64,000 nt of DNA from Aeromicrobium sp. Root495 (lineage in GTDB: Bacteria; Actinomycetota; Actinomycetes; Propionibacteriales; Nocardioidaceae), in assembly GCF_001426755.1 (NCBI RefSeq), contig NZ_LMFJ01000001.1, positions 786,734 through 850,733 of the forward strand, in the 5' to 3' direction. The notes beneath the pieces are model-generated. The model was not told the DNA's origin and did no database searches. It saw only the letters and a list, made by a program, of their open reading frames with translations. Of the stretch, positions 45,232 to 54,510 are shown in pieces. The stretch's first letter is position 1. The number at the start of each line of letters is the position of its first letter. The position numbers and the translations under genes were made by a program.

Positions 45232-45417
45232 TCAGCGAGAGACCTTGCCGGCCTTGAGGCACGACGTGCAGACGTTGACCCGCTGCGGCGTGCCGTTCAC
45301 GACGGCGCGCACACGCTGGATGTTGGGATCGAAACGACGCTTGGTGCGTCGGTGCGAGTGGGAGACGTTGTGACCGAAGCCGGGTCCCTTGCTGCACACA
45401 TCACAGACCGCTGCCAC
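45232..45417 (-). CDS. rpmB: 50S ribosomal protein L28
   Basis: 61 residues from GTG 45417, eight bases after AGGAG; an upstream GTG in frame lies too close to that site. It begins [20 protein letters not shown] and ends with [10 protein letters not shown]. The two CxxC pairs make it the zinc-binding (C+) form of L28. It diverges from the DAK2-recG-rsmD-coaD operon. Confidence 0.96.
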   Translation of the reverse strand: MAAVCDVCSKGPGFGHNVSHSHRRTKRRFDPNIQRVRAVVNGTPQRVNVCTSCLKAGKVSR

Positions 45418-45597
45418 GGTGACCACTCCTGAAAATCAAGCTTGACGAATGAAAGAGGCGCCCGGCCGCACGAGGCGGTGCACAGGCAACCGCTCAAGAA
45501 TAGCCGACGACCCCGGGGCGAGGCCAATCAGGTGCTGCGCAGGCCCAGAACCGGTTCGCTCCCGACCTCTGGGGGTGCCGACCGATACCCTCCCCTC

Positions 45598-47190
45598 ATG
45601 GTCCTGCGTCTCAACGCCGTCGCGTTCCGCGCGTGGACCCGGCTCTGTGCGGCATCGCTGTCCGCCGCCCGCGCGGAGATCGACGCGCTCAACGTCTTCC
45701 CCGTGCCCGACGGCGACACCGGCAACAACGCGTACCACACGTTCCAGGCCGGAGCCGGTGCCGTGGACGCGCTCGCGGCCGACGTCCCACTGCCCGAGCT
45801 CGTCACCGCCTACACGCACGCGCTGCTCCTCTCGGCCAAGGGCAACGCGGGCAACATCTGCTCCCAGCTGGTCCGCGCGTGCTTCCGCGACCTCGACCTC
45901 GAGGGCGAGATCGACGCCACCGCCGTGGCGCACTCGTTCCGGGCCGCGTCCGACGCCGCCGACGCCGCCGTGGGCGTGCCGGTGGAGGGCACCATCCTCA
46001 CCGTGGCCCGTGCTGCTGCGGTGGGTGCCGAGAAGGCTGCCGCCGACGGTCGCGACCCCCGCGGCGCCTTCGCCGCTGCGGCCGAGGCTGCGCGTGCTGC
46101 TCTGCTCCTCACGCCTTCGCAGCTGCCGCGTCTCGCGGAGGCCGGCGTGGTGGACGCCGGCGGGCGGGCCCTCGTGGTCCTCCTCGACGCCACCGAGACC
46201 GCCCTCACGGGTCGCGTCCCCACCGCTACGTCCACGCACGTCCCCGTCCCGGTGCTCGAGGGCGACGACCTCGTCGAGGGCGGTCCGGCCTACGAGGTCA
46301 TGTACCTGCTCGACGCCGAGGACGACAAGGTCCCGCCGCTGCGCCGCGTGCTGGGCAACCTCGGCGACTCGCTCGTCGTGGTGGGCGGCGACCGGCTCTG
46401 GAAGATCCACGTGCATGTCGACGACGTCGGCGCCGCCATCGAGGCGGCACTCGACGCCGGCCGTCCGTACCGCATCGAGGTCACGCACTTCGCCGACCAG
46501 ATCGCTCGCCAGCGTCGGCCGCGCAAGCGCAGCCGCGCCGTCATCGCCGCCACCACGGGCGCCGGTGTGGCCGAGGTGTGCCGCGACCTTGGGGCCGACG
46601 TCCTGGAGTTCTCGCGCTCGCGGCCGCTCACGATCGACCAGGTGGTCACGGCCCTGCGCGACACCGGCGCCGACGAGGTCGTCGTGCTGCCCAACGCCCA
46701 GCGCCACATCGGCCTGTTCCAGTCCGCCGCCAGTCAGCTGCGTCACGAGGACGTCCGCGTCGCGGTCATCCCCACGCACGCCCAGGTGCAGGGCCTCGCG
46801 GCCCTCGCCGTGCACGACGCCGGTCGGGAGTTCGACGAGGACGTCGTGGCCATGTCCAGCACCGCGGCCCACGCGCAGCACGGTGCCGTCACCATCGCCA
46901 CCGAGCCCGGCATCACCATGGCCGGTCCGTGCCAGGCGGGCGACGTGCTGGGCGTCGTGTCCGGCGACTTCGCCGTGGTGGGGGTCGACGTCACCGCCGT
47001 CGCGGCCGACGTCGTCGACCGGCTCCTCACCTCATCCAGCGAGCTCGTGACCCTCGTGCTCGGCGAGGGTGCGCCCGAGGGCCTGGCCGACGCCCTGTCC
47101 GCGGGGCTGCGTGCGAGCCGCGTCGACGTCGACGTCGAGGTCATCGAGGGCCGGCAGGAGCACTACCCGTTGTTCGTCGCGGTGGAGTGA
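45598..47190 (+). CDS. DAK2-domain protein (YloV/FakA-like)
   Basis: 530 residues from ATG 45598. Residues 1-200 are a DAK2 phosphatase/kinase domain with the ATP/metal motif NVFPVPDGDTGNNAYHTFQA and SAKGNAGNICSQLVRA. The C-terminal half is a DegV-like/FakA-type module (IHVHVDDVGAAIEAALDAGR, SSTAAHAQHGAVTIATEPG). FakA homologues phosphorylate fatty acids bound to FakB, but no fakB is nearby, and the actinobacterial protein is uncharacterised. Its stop overlaps the recG start by one base. Confidence 0.85.
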   Translation: MVLRLNAVAFRAWTRLCAASLSAARAEIDALNVFPVPDGDTGNNAYHTFQAGAGAVDALAADVPLPELVTAYTHALLLSAKGNAGNICSQLVRACFRDLDLEGEIDATAVAHSFRAASDAADAAVGVPVEGTILTVARAAAVGAEKAAADGRDPRGAFAAAAEAARAALLLTPSQLPRLAEAGVVDAGGRALVVLLDATETALTGRVPTATSTHVPVPVLEGDDLVEGGPAYEVMYLLDAEDDKVPPLRRVLGNLGDSLVVVGGDRLWKIHVHVDDVGAAIEAALDAGRPYRIEVTHFADQIARQRRPRKRSRAVIAATTGAGVAEVCRDLGADVLEFSRSRPLTIDQVVTALRDTGADEVVVLPNAQRHIGLFQSAASQLRHEDVRVAVIPTHAQVQGLAALAVHDAGREFDEDVVAMSSTAAHAQHGAVTIATEPGITMAGPCQAGDVLGVVSGDFAVVGVDVTAVAADVVDRLLTSSSELVTLVLGEGAPEGLADALSAGLRASRVDVDVEVIEGRQEHYPLFVAVE

Positions 47191-49352
47191 TGGTCGACCT
47201 CGACACCCGTCTGCGCGGCGTCGTGGGCGACAAGACGGCAACCTCGCTCTCCAAGGCGTTCGGCCACGAGACCGTGGGCGACCTGCTCCGGCACTTCCCG
47301 CGCCGCTATGCCGAGCTGGGCAAGCTCACCGACCTCAAGGAGCTGCAGCCCGGCCAGCACGTCACCGTGATGGCGCGCGTGGTCTCCGCGCGGACCGCCA
47401 CGTTCGGGTACCAGGGGCGGCGCCCCAAGACCCGCACCGAGGTCATCGTCACCGACGGCACCGGCCAGCTCTCGCTCACCTTCTTCCAGCAGCAGTGGCT
47501 CGAGAAGAAGCTCAGCCCCGGCACCCTCGGCCTGTTCGCCGGGGTGGTGGGGGAGTTCCGCGGGACGCTGCAGCTGACGCACCCCGACCACGAGGTGCTC
47601 GAGGACGACGACCCGCTCGGCACCGACTCCCGCATCGCCCGCGGCATCATCCCCATGTATCCGGCGTCGGCCAAGGTGCCCACGTGGCGGGTCGAGAAGT
47701 GCATCGAGGTCGTCCTCGACGTCCTCGACGACGACCTCCCGGACCCGCTGCCCGAGGAGGTCCGCAAGGACCGAGGACTCATGGGGGCCCGCGACGCGTT
47801 CGTGCTGATCCACCGCCCGCTCAACGCCGGCTCGTGGCAGTCCGCGCGCGACCGCTTCCGCTTCGAGGAGGCGTTCGTCCTGCAGACGGTGTTCGCGCAG
47901 CGTCGGCACGACGTCGAGCAGCACTCCGCCGTCGCCCGCCCGCCGGTCGCAGACGGTCTGCGGGAGCGGTTCCTCGACCGGCTGCCGTTCACGCTCACCG
48001 CGGGGCAGCAGGAGGTGTCCGAGGAGCTGGCCACGTCGCTGTCGGGCACCGTCCCCATGCACCGTCTGCTCCAGGGCGAGGTTGGCTCGGGCAAGACCAT
48101 CGTCGCGCTGCTCGCCATGCTGCAGGTCGTGGATGCCGGCGCCCAGGCTGCGCTGCTGGCTCCCACCGAGGTGCTCGCAGCCCAGCACCACCGCTCCATC
48201 ACGATGCTCCTCGGCGACCTTGCAGCGGGCGGGATGCTCGGAGGGGCCGAGGGCGCCACGCGCGTGCGTCTGCTCACCGGGTCCATGGGTGCCAAGGCAC
48301 GTCAGGAGACGTTGCTCGACGCCCAGTCGGGCGCCGCCGGCATCGTCATCGGCACGCACGCGCTCATCCAGGACTCTGTGGGGTTCGCCGAGCTGGGGCT
48401 CGTCGTCATCGACGAGCAGCACCGCTTCGGCGTGGAGCAGCGCGCTGCGCTCGTCGACCGGGCCGAGGTCCGCCCGCACACGCTCGTCATGACCGCCACC
48501 CCCATCCCGCGCACCGTCGCGATGACGGTCTTCGGCGACCTCGAGACCTCCACGCTGCGCGAGCTCCCGGCCGGGCGTCAGCCCATCCAGACCACGGTCG
48601 TCCCTGCGCTGGAGCGCCCCGCATGGATGCAGCGCGGGTGGGAGCGCGTGCGCGAGGAGGTCGGCAAGGGCCGCCAGGCGTACGTCGTCGTCTCGCGCAT
48701 CGGCACGGCCGACGAGGCCAAGTCCGAGGACGCCGAGTCGCCCACGCGCTCGCTCGTCGACGTCCACGCCGAGCTGGAGCGAGGTCCGCTCGCCGGTCTG
48801 CGACTCGCCATGCTGCACGGCCGGATGGCGGCGGACGAGAAGGACACGGTGATGAGCGCCTTCGCGGCGGGAGAGATCGACGTCCTCGTCGCCACCACCG
48901 TCGTCGAGGTGGGGGTCGACGTGCCCAACGCCACCGTCATGGTGGTCATCGATGCCGACCGCTTCGGCGTCTCGCAGCTGCACCAGCTGCGAGGCCGCGT
49001 CGGGCGAGGGTCCGAGGCCGGGCTGTGCCTGCTCGTCACCGGTGCCGACGCCGAGTCGCCGGCGCGTGAGCGTCTCGACGCGGTCGCGTCCACCACCGAC
49101 GGGTTCGAGCTGTCCCGGCTCGACATCGAGCTGCGGCGTGAGGGCGACGTGCTGGGTGCGTCGCAGTCCGGCTCGCGCTCGGGGCTGCGGCTGCTCTCCG
49201 TGGTGAAGCACGAGGAGGTCATCGTCGCGGCCCGCGAGGCGGCCCAGGCCGTCGTGGCCCAGGACCCGGCGCTCTCCTCTCACCCCGACCTCCTCGCGGC
49301 GGTCCGGGAGCTCGAGGAGACCGAGAGCGCCACGTACATGGAGCGCACATGA
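47190..49352 (+). CDS. recG: ATP-dependent DNA helicase RecG
   Basis: 720 residues. RecG remodels stalled replication forks and Holliday junctions. The N-terminal wedge/OB domain includes FPRRYAELGKLTDLKELQPG. Helicase motifs: Walker A LQGEVGSGKTIVALLAML, Walker B VVIDEQHRFGVEQR (DEQH), TATPIPRTVAMTVFGDL and the C-terminal QLHQLRGRVGRGSEAG. It is translationally coupled to the DAK2 gene and overlaps rsmD by 4 bp. Confidence 0.96.
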   Translation: MVDLDTRLRGVVGDKTATSLSKAFGHETVGDLLRHFPRRYAELGKLTDLKELQPGQHVTVMARVVSARTATFGYQGRRPKTRTEVIVTDGTGQLSLTFFQQQWLEKKLSPGTLGLFAGVVGEFRGTLQLTHPDHEVLEDDDPLGTDSRIARGIIPMYPASAKVPTWRVEKCIEVVLDVLDDDLPDPLPEEVRKDRGLMGARDAFVLIHRPLNAGSWQSARDRFRFEEAFVLQTVFAQRRHDVEQHSAVARPPVADGLRERFLDRLPFTLTAGQQEVSEELATSLSGTVPMHRLLQGEVGSGKTIVALLAMLQVVDAGAQAALLAPTEVLAAQHHRSITMLLGDLAAGGMLGGAEGATRVRLLTGSMGAKARQETLLDAQSGAAGIVIGTHALIQDSVGFAELGLVVIDEQHRFGVEQRAALVDRAEVRPHTLVMTATPIPRTVAMTVFGDLETSTLRELPAGRQPIQTTVVPALERPAWMQRGWERVREEVGKGRQAYVVVSRIGTADEAKSEDAESPTRSLVDVHAELERGPLAGLRLAMLHGRMAADEKDTVMSAFAAGEIDVLVATTVVEVGVDVPNATVMVVIDADRFGVSQLHQLRGRVGRGSEAGLCLLVTGADAESPARERLDAVASTTDGFELSRLDIELRREGDVLGASQSGSRSGLRLLSVVKHEEVIVAAREAAQAVVAQDPALSSHPDLLAAVRELEETESATYMERT

Positions 49353-49903
49353 CCAGGATCATCGCCGGCGGACTCGGCGGCCGTCGGATCGAGACGCCCA
49401 AGGGCGATGGCACCCGGCCCACGAGCGACCGCGTCCGCGAGTCGCTGTTCGCCTCGCTCCGCTCGCTGCTCGGCGGGTTCGGCGAGCTGACCGTCCTCGA
49501 CCTCTACGCCGGCTCCGGAGCACTGGGGCTGGAGGCGCTGTCGCGGGGTGCGTCGTCGGCGGTGCTGGTGGAGTCCGACGCCAATGCCGCGGCCGTGATC
49601 ACCCGCAACGTGCGCGAGCTGGGCGTCCCGGCGCGGGTGCAGCGCTCGAGCGTCGAGCGCTACCTCGAGTCCTCTTCCGACGGTCCGTTCGACCTCGTCC
49701 TCTGCGACCCGCCGTACGCCGTCACCGGCACGGTGCTCACCGAGCAGCTCACGTCGCTGCGCAGGTTGCTCGGGCTGGGCTCGGTGGTGGTGGTGGAGCG
49801 GTCGTCGCGCACCCCCGACCTCGTGTGGCCCGACGGCTATGAGCCCCTGCGGCACAAGGCCTACGGGGAGACGACGCTTTGGTACGGTCAGGCCCATGGC
49901 TGA
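49349..49903 (+). CDS. rsmD: 16S rRNA (guanine966-N2)-methyltransferase
   Basis: 184 residues. It starts TRIIAGGLGGRRIETPKGDG followed by TRPTSDRVRESLF, the RsmD signature. The SAM site is DLYAGSGALGLEALSRGA and the catalytic motif LVLCDPPYAV. It methylates G966 of 16S rRNA in the 30S subunit. It overlaps coaD by 8 bp, as in many bacteria. Confidence 0.95.
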   Translation: MTRIIAGGLGGRRIETPKGDGTRPTSDRVRESLFASLRSLLGGFGELTVLDLYAGSGALGLEALSRGASSAVLVESDANAAAVITRNVRELGVPARVQRSSVERYLESSSDGPFDLVLCDPPYAVTGTVLTEQLTSLRRLLGLGSVVVVERSSRTPDLVWPDGYEPLRHKAYGETTLWYGQAHG

Positions 49904-50381
49904 GCCCACACGTGTCGTGTGTCCCGGTTCCTTCGACCCGATGACCAACGGTCACCTCGACATCGTCGAGCGCGCCGCCCGCCTGTTCGACGAGGTGGTC
50001 GTGGCCGTGCTGGTCAACGAGAAGAAGCAGGGCCTGTTCCCCATCCCGGAGCGGCTCGAGCTCATCGCCGAGGTCACGTCGCACCTGCCCAACGTGAAGG
50101 TCGACTCGTTCCACGGCCTGCTCGTGGACTACTGCACCGACCACGGGATCACCGGCATCGTGAAGGGTCTGCGCGCGGCGTCGGACTTCGACTACGAGCT
50201 GCCCATGGCGCACATGAACGACCACATGACGAAGGTGGACACCGTCTTCCTGGCCACCAGCCCGGGGCTCTCGTTCGTCTCGTCGAGCCTGGTCAAGGAG
50301 ATCGTGAAGGGCGGCGCCGACGCCTCCGGCCTCGTCCCCGATGCGGTCCGTACCCGGCTGAACGCTGCGCTCGGCCGCTGA
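49896..50381 (+). CDS. coaD: Phosphopantetheine adenylyltransferase
   Basis: 161 residues. The nucleotidyltransferase motif RVVCPGSFDPMTNGHLDIVE (with the T/HxGH-like NGHLD) and the C-terminal LSFVSSSLVKEIVKGGADAS are characteristic. It transfers AMP to 4'-phosphopantetheine in coenzyme A synthesis. It ends the DAK2-recG-rsmD-coaD operon. Confidence 0.97.
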   Translation: MAEPTRVVCPGSFDPMTNGHLDIVERAARLFDEVVVAVLVNEKKQGLFPIPERLELIAEVTSHLPNVKVDSFHGLLVDYCTDHGITGIVKGLRAASDFDYELPMAHMNDHMTKVDTVFLATSPGLSFVSSSLVKEIVKGGADASGLVPDAVRTRLNAALGR

Positions 50382-50408
50382 GCCAAGGCCCACCCGGCCC
50401 GGGTGGGG

Positions 50409-50651
50409 GACGAACGATGAGGGTTTGTGGTCGCTGAGGCGACCTTGATCCCTCGTCGTTGGTCGGCGGGGGACGAACGATGAGGGCTTGAGGTCGGTGG
50501 GGCGACCCGGATCCCTCGTCGTTGGTCAACCCCACGAAGGATGAGTGTTTGTGGTCGCTGAGGCGACCTTGATCCCTCGTCGTTGGTCAGGCCAGGACGA
50601 AGGATGAGGGCTCGCGGCCGCCGGGACGACCACAACCCCTCATCGTTGGTC
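50409..50651. repeat. Array of four about 56-bp imperfect palindromes, 61-63 bp period (family B, copy 2)
   Basis: Units start at 50409, 50472, 50533 and 50596. Each has the left arm GACGAACGATGAGGG or a variant, the inner GTGGTCGCTGAGGCGACC hairpin, and the right arm CCCTCGTCGTTGGTC. Consensus, unit number and setting (between convergent coaD and dinB) match the array at 1164-1416, 49 kb away. Arms are less perfectly complementary here (CGTT..GGTC against GACGAACG). Confidence 0.85.
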
Positions 50652-50664
50652 CGAGCCGGGCGGG

Positions 50665-51882
50665 CTACTCGCCGAGGTGGATGGCCTCGAGGTGGTCGGG
50701 GCGGTTGACCTGGACGGCGCGCTGGAGCGCCTTCTTGCCGAACTTCTCCCGCACCGCGTCGACGGCGTCGTCGAGCTCGGGCCCGGAGTCGGCCTCGAGC
50801 GGGAGCGCCAGCTGGGCCGGCTGCCGGTCGAGCCCGCCGACGGAGACCGACACGAGCGTGAGGCCGCGCTGCTCGACGTCGTCGACCCGCCGACGCAGCA
50901 GCGCCTGGGCCGTGGACAGGATCGTGCTGGTGTGCGCCGTTGGACGGGGGAGGGTGTGCGACGTGGTGGACCGGCTGAAGTCGGCGAACCGCAGCCCGAC
51001 GGTGACGGTGGCGCCCGTGCGGTCGGCGGCCCGCATGCGCCGGGTGACGCGGTCGACCAGGCCGATGAGCACCGCGTCGACGTCGGCCGGAGTATGAGGA
51101 CCGCGCCCCATGGCGTGCTGCGAGCCCATGGAGTGCCGCCGCGGCGCAGGGGAGGAGAAACCAGCGGCCACGAGACGCGGGTCGTGGCCCGTGGCCAGCG
51201 CGTGCAGGTGCCGCCCCGCCGCGCCGCCGACGATGCGCGACAGCTCCGCGGGCTGCAGCTCGGCGACGTCGCCCACGGTCCGGATCCGCGCCTCGTGCAG
51301 CGCCGCCGACGTGACCGGCCCGACGCCCCACAGCCGCTCGACCGGCAGCGCGAGCAGGAACGTGCGCTCCGTGGACAGCGGCACGACGAGAAGGCCGTCG
51401 GGCTTGGCCATGGCACTGGCGACCTTGGCCAGGTGCTTGGTGCGGGCCACACCCACCGAGATGGGCAGGCCGACCCGCGCCCGGACGCGCGAGCGCAGCT
51501 CGGTGGCGATGGAAGCAGGCGTGCCGCGGATCTTGCGCAGCCCACCCACCTCGAGGAAGGCCTCGTCGACGCTGATCCCCTCGACCAGGGGAGTGGTGTC
51601 GGCGAACTCGGCGAAGACGTCGCGGCTGGCCTGGAGGTAGACGTCCATGCGGGGCGGCACCACCACGGCGTCGGGGCACAGGCGCATGGCCTGACGCCCG
51701 CCCATGGCGCCCTTGACCCCGCGGGCGCGGGCCTCGTAGCTGGCCGCGAGCACCACTCCGCCGCCCACGATGACGGGCCTTCCGCGCAGCTCAGGGTGGT
51801 CGCGCTGCTCCACCGCGGCGTAGAACGAGTCGAGGTCGGCGTGCAGGACGGTTCCCTGGTCCGCGCCGTCGATCTCGTCCAT
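50665..51882 (-). CDS. dinB: DNA polymerase IV (Y family)
   Basis: 405 residues from ATG 51882. Catalytic carboxylates lie in LHADLDSFYAAVEQRD and GISVDEAFLEVGG. The palm-thumb region has ISVGVARTKHLAKVASAMAK. Near the C-terminus AQLALPLEAD resembles the beta-clamp binding motif QLxLPL. The enzyme copies damaged DNA with low fidelity. An SOS-type operator was not seen upstream. Confidence 0.95.
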   Translation of the reverse strand: MDEIDGADQGTVLHADLDSFYAAVEQRDHPELRGRPVIVGGGVVLAASYEARARGVKGAMGGRQAMRLCPDAVVVPPRMDVYLQASRDVFAEFADTTPLVEGISVDEAFLEVGGLRKIRGTPASIATELRSRVRARVGLPISVGVARTKHLAKVASAMAKPDGLLVVPLSTERTFLLALPVERLWGVGPVTSAALHEARIRTVGDVAELQPAELSRIVGGAAGRHLHALATGHDPRLVAAGFSSPAPRRHSMGSQHAMGRGPHTPADVDAVLIGLVDRVTRRMRAADRTGATVTVGLRFADFSRSTTSHTLPRPTAHTSTILSTAQALLRRRVDDVEQRGLTLVSVSVGGLDRQPAQLALPLEADSGPELDDAVDAVREKFGKKALQRAVQVNRPDHLEAIHLGE

Positions 51883-51939
51883 GCACCCGATGGTGCCAGG
51901 GCCCTCGGACACGATTGGTGTCCTGGGGGAGTCGCAGGC

Positions 51940-51945
51940 TACGAT
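51940..51945 (+). promoter_or_regulatory. Possible -10 box for the DUF177-rpmF operon
   Basis: TACGAT with TTGGTG 19 bp upstream lies in the space between dinB and the DUF177 gene, about 43 bp before its start. The assignment rests on position and sequence only. Confidence 0.35.
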
Positions 51946-51987
51946 GGTCCACGGTCTGCTTGCAGGCCATGATCTGTCGTGCTCTCG

Positions 51988-52563
51988 ATGAAATGGTTGC
52001 CCGTGTCCTCCCCGATGGTCTTCGACACCCACGAGCTGGGTCGTCGTCCCGGAGCGGAGAAGGCGTACACCCGGACCATCGAGGCCCCGGCAGATCTGGG
52101 TCACGACGTCTACGGCGTCCCGGAAGGGTCGCCGGTGAACCTCGAGCTCCGGCTCGAGATCATCATGGACGGCGTGCTGGTCACCGGCTCGGCCATGACT
52201 CACGTCGTGGGTGAGTGCGTACGGTGCCTGGACGACCTCGAGGACGATCTCGAGTTCGACTTCCAGGAGCTGTACGTGTTCGAGCCGGTCGTCGGTGAGG
52301 ATGCCGACGACGAGATCCTGGCCCTCGAGGAAGACATGCTCGACCTCGAACCTGTCCTGCGGGACGCGGTGGTGCTCGCACTGCCGCTCAACCCCGTGTG
52401 TGATCCGGACTGTCCGGGACTGTGCCCCGACTGCGGGGCGCGACTCGCGGATGATCCAGACCACACACATGGACCGGCGATCGACCCCCGGTGGGCATCG
52501 CTGACCAAACTGACTGACAACTCGTCGGACGCGGATCCCGCGCCCGACACGAGCAAGGAGTAG
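51988..52563 (+). CDS. DUF177 (YceD-like) protein
   Basis: 191 residues from ATG 51988; ATG 52015 or GTG 51979 are alternatives, and none has a clear ribosome site. The conserved centre is [20 protein letters not shown] with a second cysteine block [20 protein letters not shown], a likely zinc site. DUF177 proteins are almost always paired with rpmF, which follows 3 bp downstream, and are linked to 23S rRNA or ribosome assembly. Confidence 0.9.
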   Translation: MKWLPVSSPMVFDTHELGRRPGAEKAYTRTIEAPADLGHDVYGVPEGSPVNLELRLEIIMDGVLVTGSAMTHVVGECVRCLDDLEDDLEFDFQELYVFEPVVGEDADDEILALEEDMLDLEPVLRDAVVLALPLNPVCDPDCPGLCPDCGARLADDPDHTHGPAIDPRWASLTKLTDNSSDADPAPDTSKE

Positions 52564-52566
52564 ATC

Positions 52567-52752
52567 GTGGCAGTTCCGAAGCGGAAGATGTCGCGCAGCA
52601 ACACGCGCCACCGTCGTTCGGCATGGAAGGCCACGGTCGTCCAGACGTCCAAGTGCGCCAACCCTGCGTGCAACGGTCGCGTCGTGTCGCACCGCGCCTG
52701 CGCCGAGTGCGGCCAGTACGGCGCCCGTGGCGAGCGACGTCAGGTTCTCTGA
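52567..52752 (+). CDS. rpmF: 50S ribosomal protein L32
   Basis: 61 residues from GTG 52567. [20 protein letters not shown] is the L32 N-terminal signature; cysteines in CANPAC and CAECG make it the zinc-binding form. It sits in the usual DUF177-rpmF-rnc-mutM order. Confidence 0.95.
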   Translation: MAVPKRKMSRSNTRHRRSAWKATVVQTSKCANPACNGRVVSHRACAECGQYGARGERRQVL

Positions 52753-52765
52753 CAGCCGAGTCGGC

Positions 52766-53488
52766 GTGTCCACGCCTCTTGACTCACTGAGGGAGGTGCT
52801 CGGGGTCCCTGACCTCGACACCGCCCTCTTGACGCATGCCCTGACGCACCGCTCGTACGCGTACGAGAACGGCAACATCCCCAACAACGAGCGCCTGGAG
52901 TTCCTCGGCGACTCGGTGCTCGGCGTGGTGGTCACGGCGGCGTTGTTCCGCACCCATCCCGACCTCCCTGAGGGCCAGCTGGCCAAGCTGCGCGCGGCGG
53001 TCGTGAGTGCCAAGGCCCTGGCCGAGGTGGCCATCGAGCTCCAGCTCGGTCAGCACCTGCTGCTCGGCCGCGGGGAGGAGACCACGGGTGGACGCCGGAA
53101 GGCCTCCATCCTCTCCGACACGGTCGAGGCCATCATCGGTGCGATCTACCTCCAGTTCGGCATCGAGCGGGCCTCGGAGGTCGTCCACCGCGTGTTCGAC
53201 CCGTTCATCGCCCGCGCCGCCGAGATGGGCGCCGGCCTGGACTGGAAGACCTCCCTCCAGGAGATCGCCGCCGACCACGGCCTGGGCGTGCCGCGCTACG
53301 TGCTCGAGGGCACCGGCCCCGACCACGACAAGACGTTCACCGCCGAGGTCCACCTCGGCGAGCAGGTCTTCGACGGCGGCACCGGCCGCTCCAAGAAGGA
53401 GGCCGAGCAGATGGTCGCCGAGATCGCCTGGCGTGCCATCTCGGCCCACGCGGCCAAGGCCGCGGTCGCCGACGCCGTCGATGCCTGA
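52766..53488 (+). CDS. rnc: Ribonuclease III
   Basis: 240 residues from GTG 52766, 14 bp after rpmF; a GTG at 52727 would overlap rpmF by 26 bp. The nuclease domain carries [22 protein letters not shown] in two adjoining pieces, with catalytic Glu/Asp in [14 protein letters not shown] and [15 protein letters not shown]. The C-terminal double-stranded RNA binding domain is residues about 160-235. It cuts double-stranded RNA, including rRNA precursors. It overlaps mutM by 8 bp. Confidence 0.95.
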   Translation: MSTPLDSLREVLGVPDLDTALLTHALTHRSYAYENGNIPNNERLEFLGDSVLGVVVTAALFRTHPDLPEGQLAKLRAAVVSAKALAEVAIELQLGQHLLLGRGEETTGGRRKASILSDTVEAIIGAIYLQFGIERASEVVHRVFDPFIARAAEMGAGLDWKTSLQEIAADHGLGVPRYVLEGTGPDHDKTFTAEVHLGEQVFDGGTGRSKKEAEQMVAEIAWRAISAHAAKAAVADAVDA

Positions 53489-54332
53489 GCTTCCCGAGGT
53501 CGAGGTCGTCCGGCTGGGACTGGCCTCCCACGTGGTCGGGCACCGCATCACCGGAGTCGACGTCCACGAGACGCGCTCGCTGCGTCGCCACGTCCAGGGC
53601 CCGGCCGACTTCGTCGGACGTCTCGAGGGCCGCACGGTCGTGGACGCGCGCCGGCGCGGCAAGTACCTCTGGCTGCCGCTCGACGACGGCGACGCCCTCC
53701 TGGCCCACCTCGGGATGAGCGGCCAGATGCTCATCAGCGAGCAGGGGCGCCCCGACCCGCGCCACCTCCGGGTGAGCCTGCACCTCGACGACGGCACGGT
53801 CCTGCAGTTCGCCGACCAGCGCATCTTCGGCGGTCTGGCCGTGAGCGACGGTGGCGCCGAGCTGCCGGTCGAGATCGCCCACATCGCCCGCGACCCGCTC
53901 GACCCGCTCTTCGACGACGAGGAGTTCCGTGCGCGGATCACCAAGCGCGAGACCGGGGTCAAGCGCGCGCTGCTCGACCAGACCCTCATCTCCGGCGTCG
54001 GCAACATCTATGCCGACGAGTCGCTGTGGCGCACGCCGCTGCACTACGCGCGGAACACCAAGAACCTGCGCCGCCCCGAGGTCGTCTCGCTGCTCGGCCA
54101 CGTGCGCGCCGTGATGACCGAGGCGCTGGCCCAGGGCGGAACGTCGTTCGACGCTCTCTACGTCAACGTGAACGGCCAGAGCGGGTACTTCGACCGTTCG
54201 CTCGCGGCCTACGGCCAGGAGGGCGAGCCGTGCCCCCGCTGCGGCACCCCCATCCGCCGCGACTCCTTCATGAACCGCTCGTCGTTCTCCTGCCCCACGT
54301 GCCAGCCCCGCCCCCGCCACGGCAAGTGGTGA
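53481..54332 (+). CDS. mutM: Formamidopyrimidine-DNA glycosylase
   Basis: 283 residues. The processed N-terminus PELPEVEVV supplies the catalytic proline and Glu. [11 protein letters not shown] contains the conserved Lys; [16 protein letters not shown] is the H2TH region; the C-terminal zinc finger is CPRCG ... CPTCQ. It removes 8-oxoguanine and other oxidised purines. It ends the DUF177-rpmF-rnc-mutM operon. Confidence 0.96.
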   Translation: MPELPEVEVVRLGLASHVVGHRITGVDVHETRSLRRHVQGPADFVGRLEGRTVVDARRRGKYLWLPLDDGDALLAHLGMSGQMLISEQGRPDPRHLRVSLHLDDGTVLQFADQRIFGGLAVSDGGAELPVEIAHIARDPLDPLFDDEEFRARITKRETGVKRALLDQTLISGVGNIYADESLWRTPLHYARNTKNLRRPEVVSLLGHVRAVMTEALAQGGTSFDALYVNVNGQSGYFDRSLAAYGQEGEPCPRCGTPIRRDSFMNRSSFSCPTCQPRPRHGKW

Positions 54333-54344
54333 ACCCTCCCGTCT

Positions 54345-54475
54345 GAGCGGTGGATCCTCCACTGAAAGATCGGCCACCCGGTGGGCGGTGGATCTTCCAC
54401 CGTATGGAGGCCCAGACGGTGGAAGATCCACCGCCCGGCGGAGGTCGTCCGCATTCGGTGGAGGATCCACCGCTC
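54345..54475. repeat. Nested palindromic repeat built on GGTGGATC (family A, copy 2)
   Basis: Outer arms GAGCGGTGGATCCTCCAC (54345-54362) and GTGGAGGATCCACCGCTC (54458-54475) are exact complements. Inside, GGCGGTGGATCTTCCACCGT (54384-54403) and ACGGTGGAAGATCCACCGCC (54416-54435) are also exact complements around a 12-base loop. The layout matches the copy at the hglS start. It lies between co-oriented mutM and dgt. Confidence 0.88.
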
Positions 54476-54510
54476 CGGGGGCGGTGGGCTGGAACCACTA
54501 GGCTCGCGGC

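Noticed and set aside
47163..49283. 706-codon open frame antisense to recG
   Set aside because: Low-complexity shadow of recG with no recognisable protein features.
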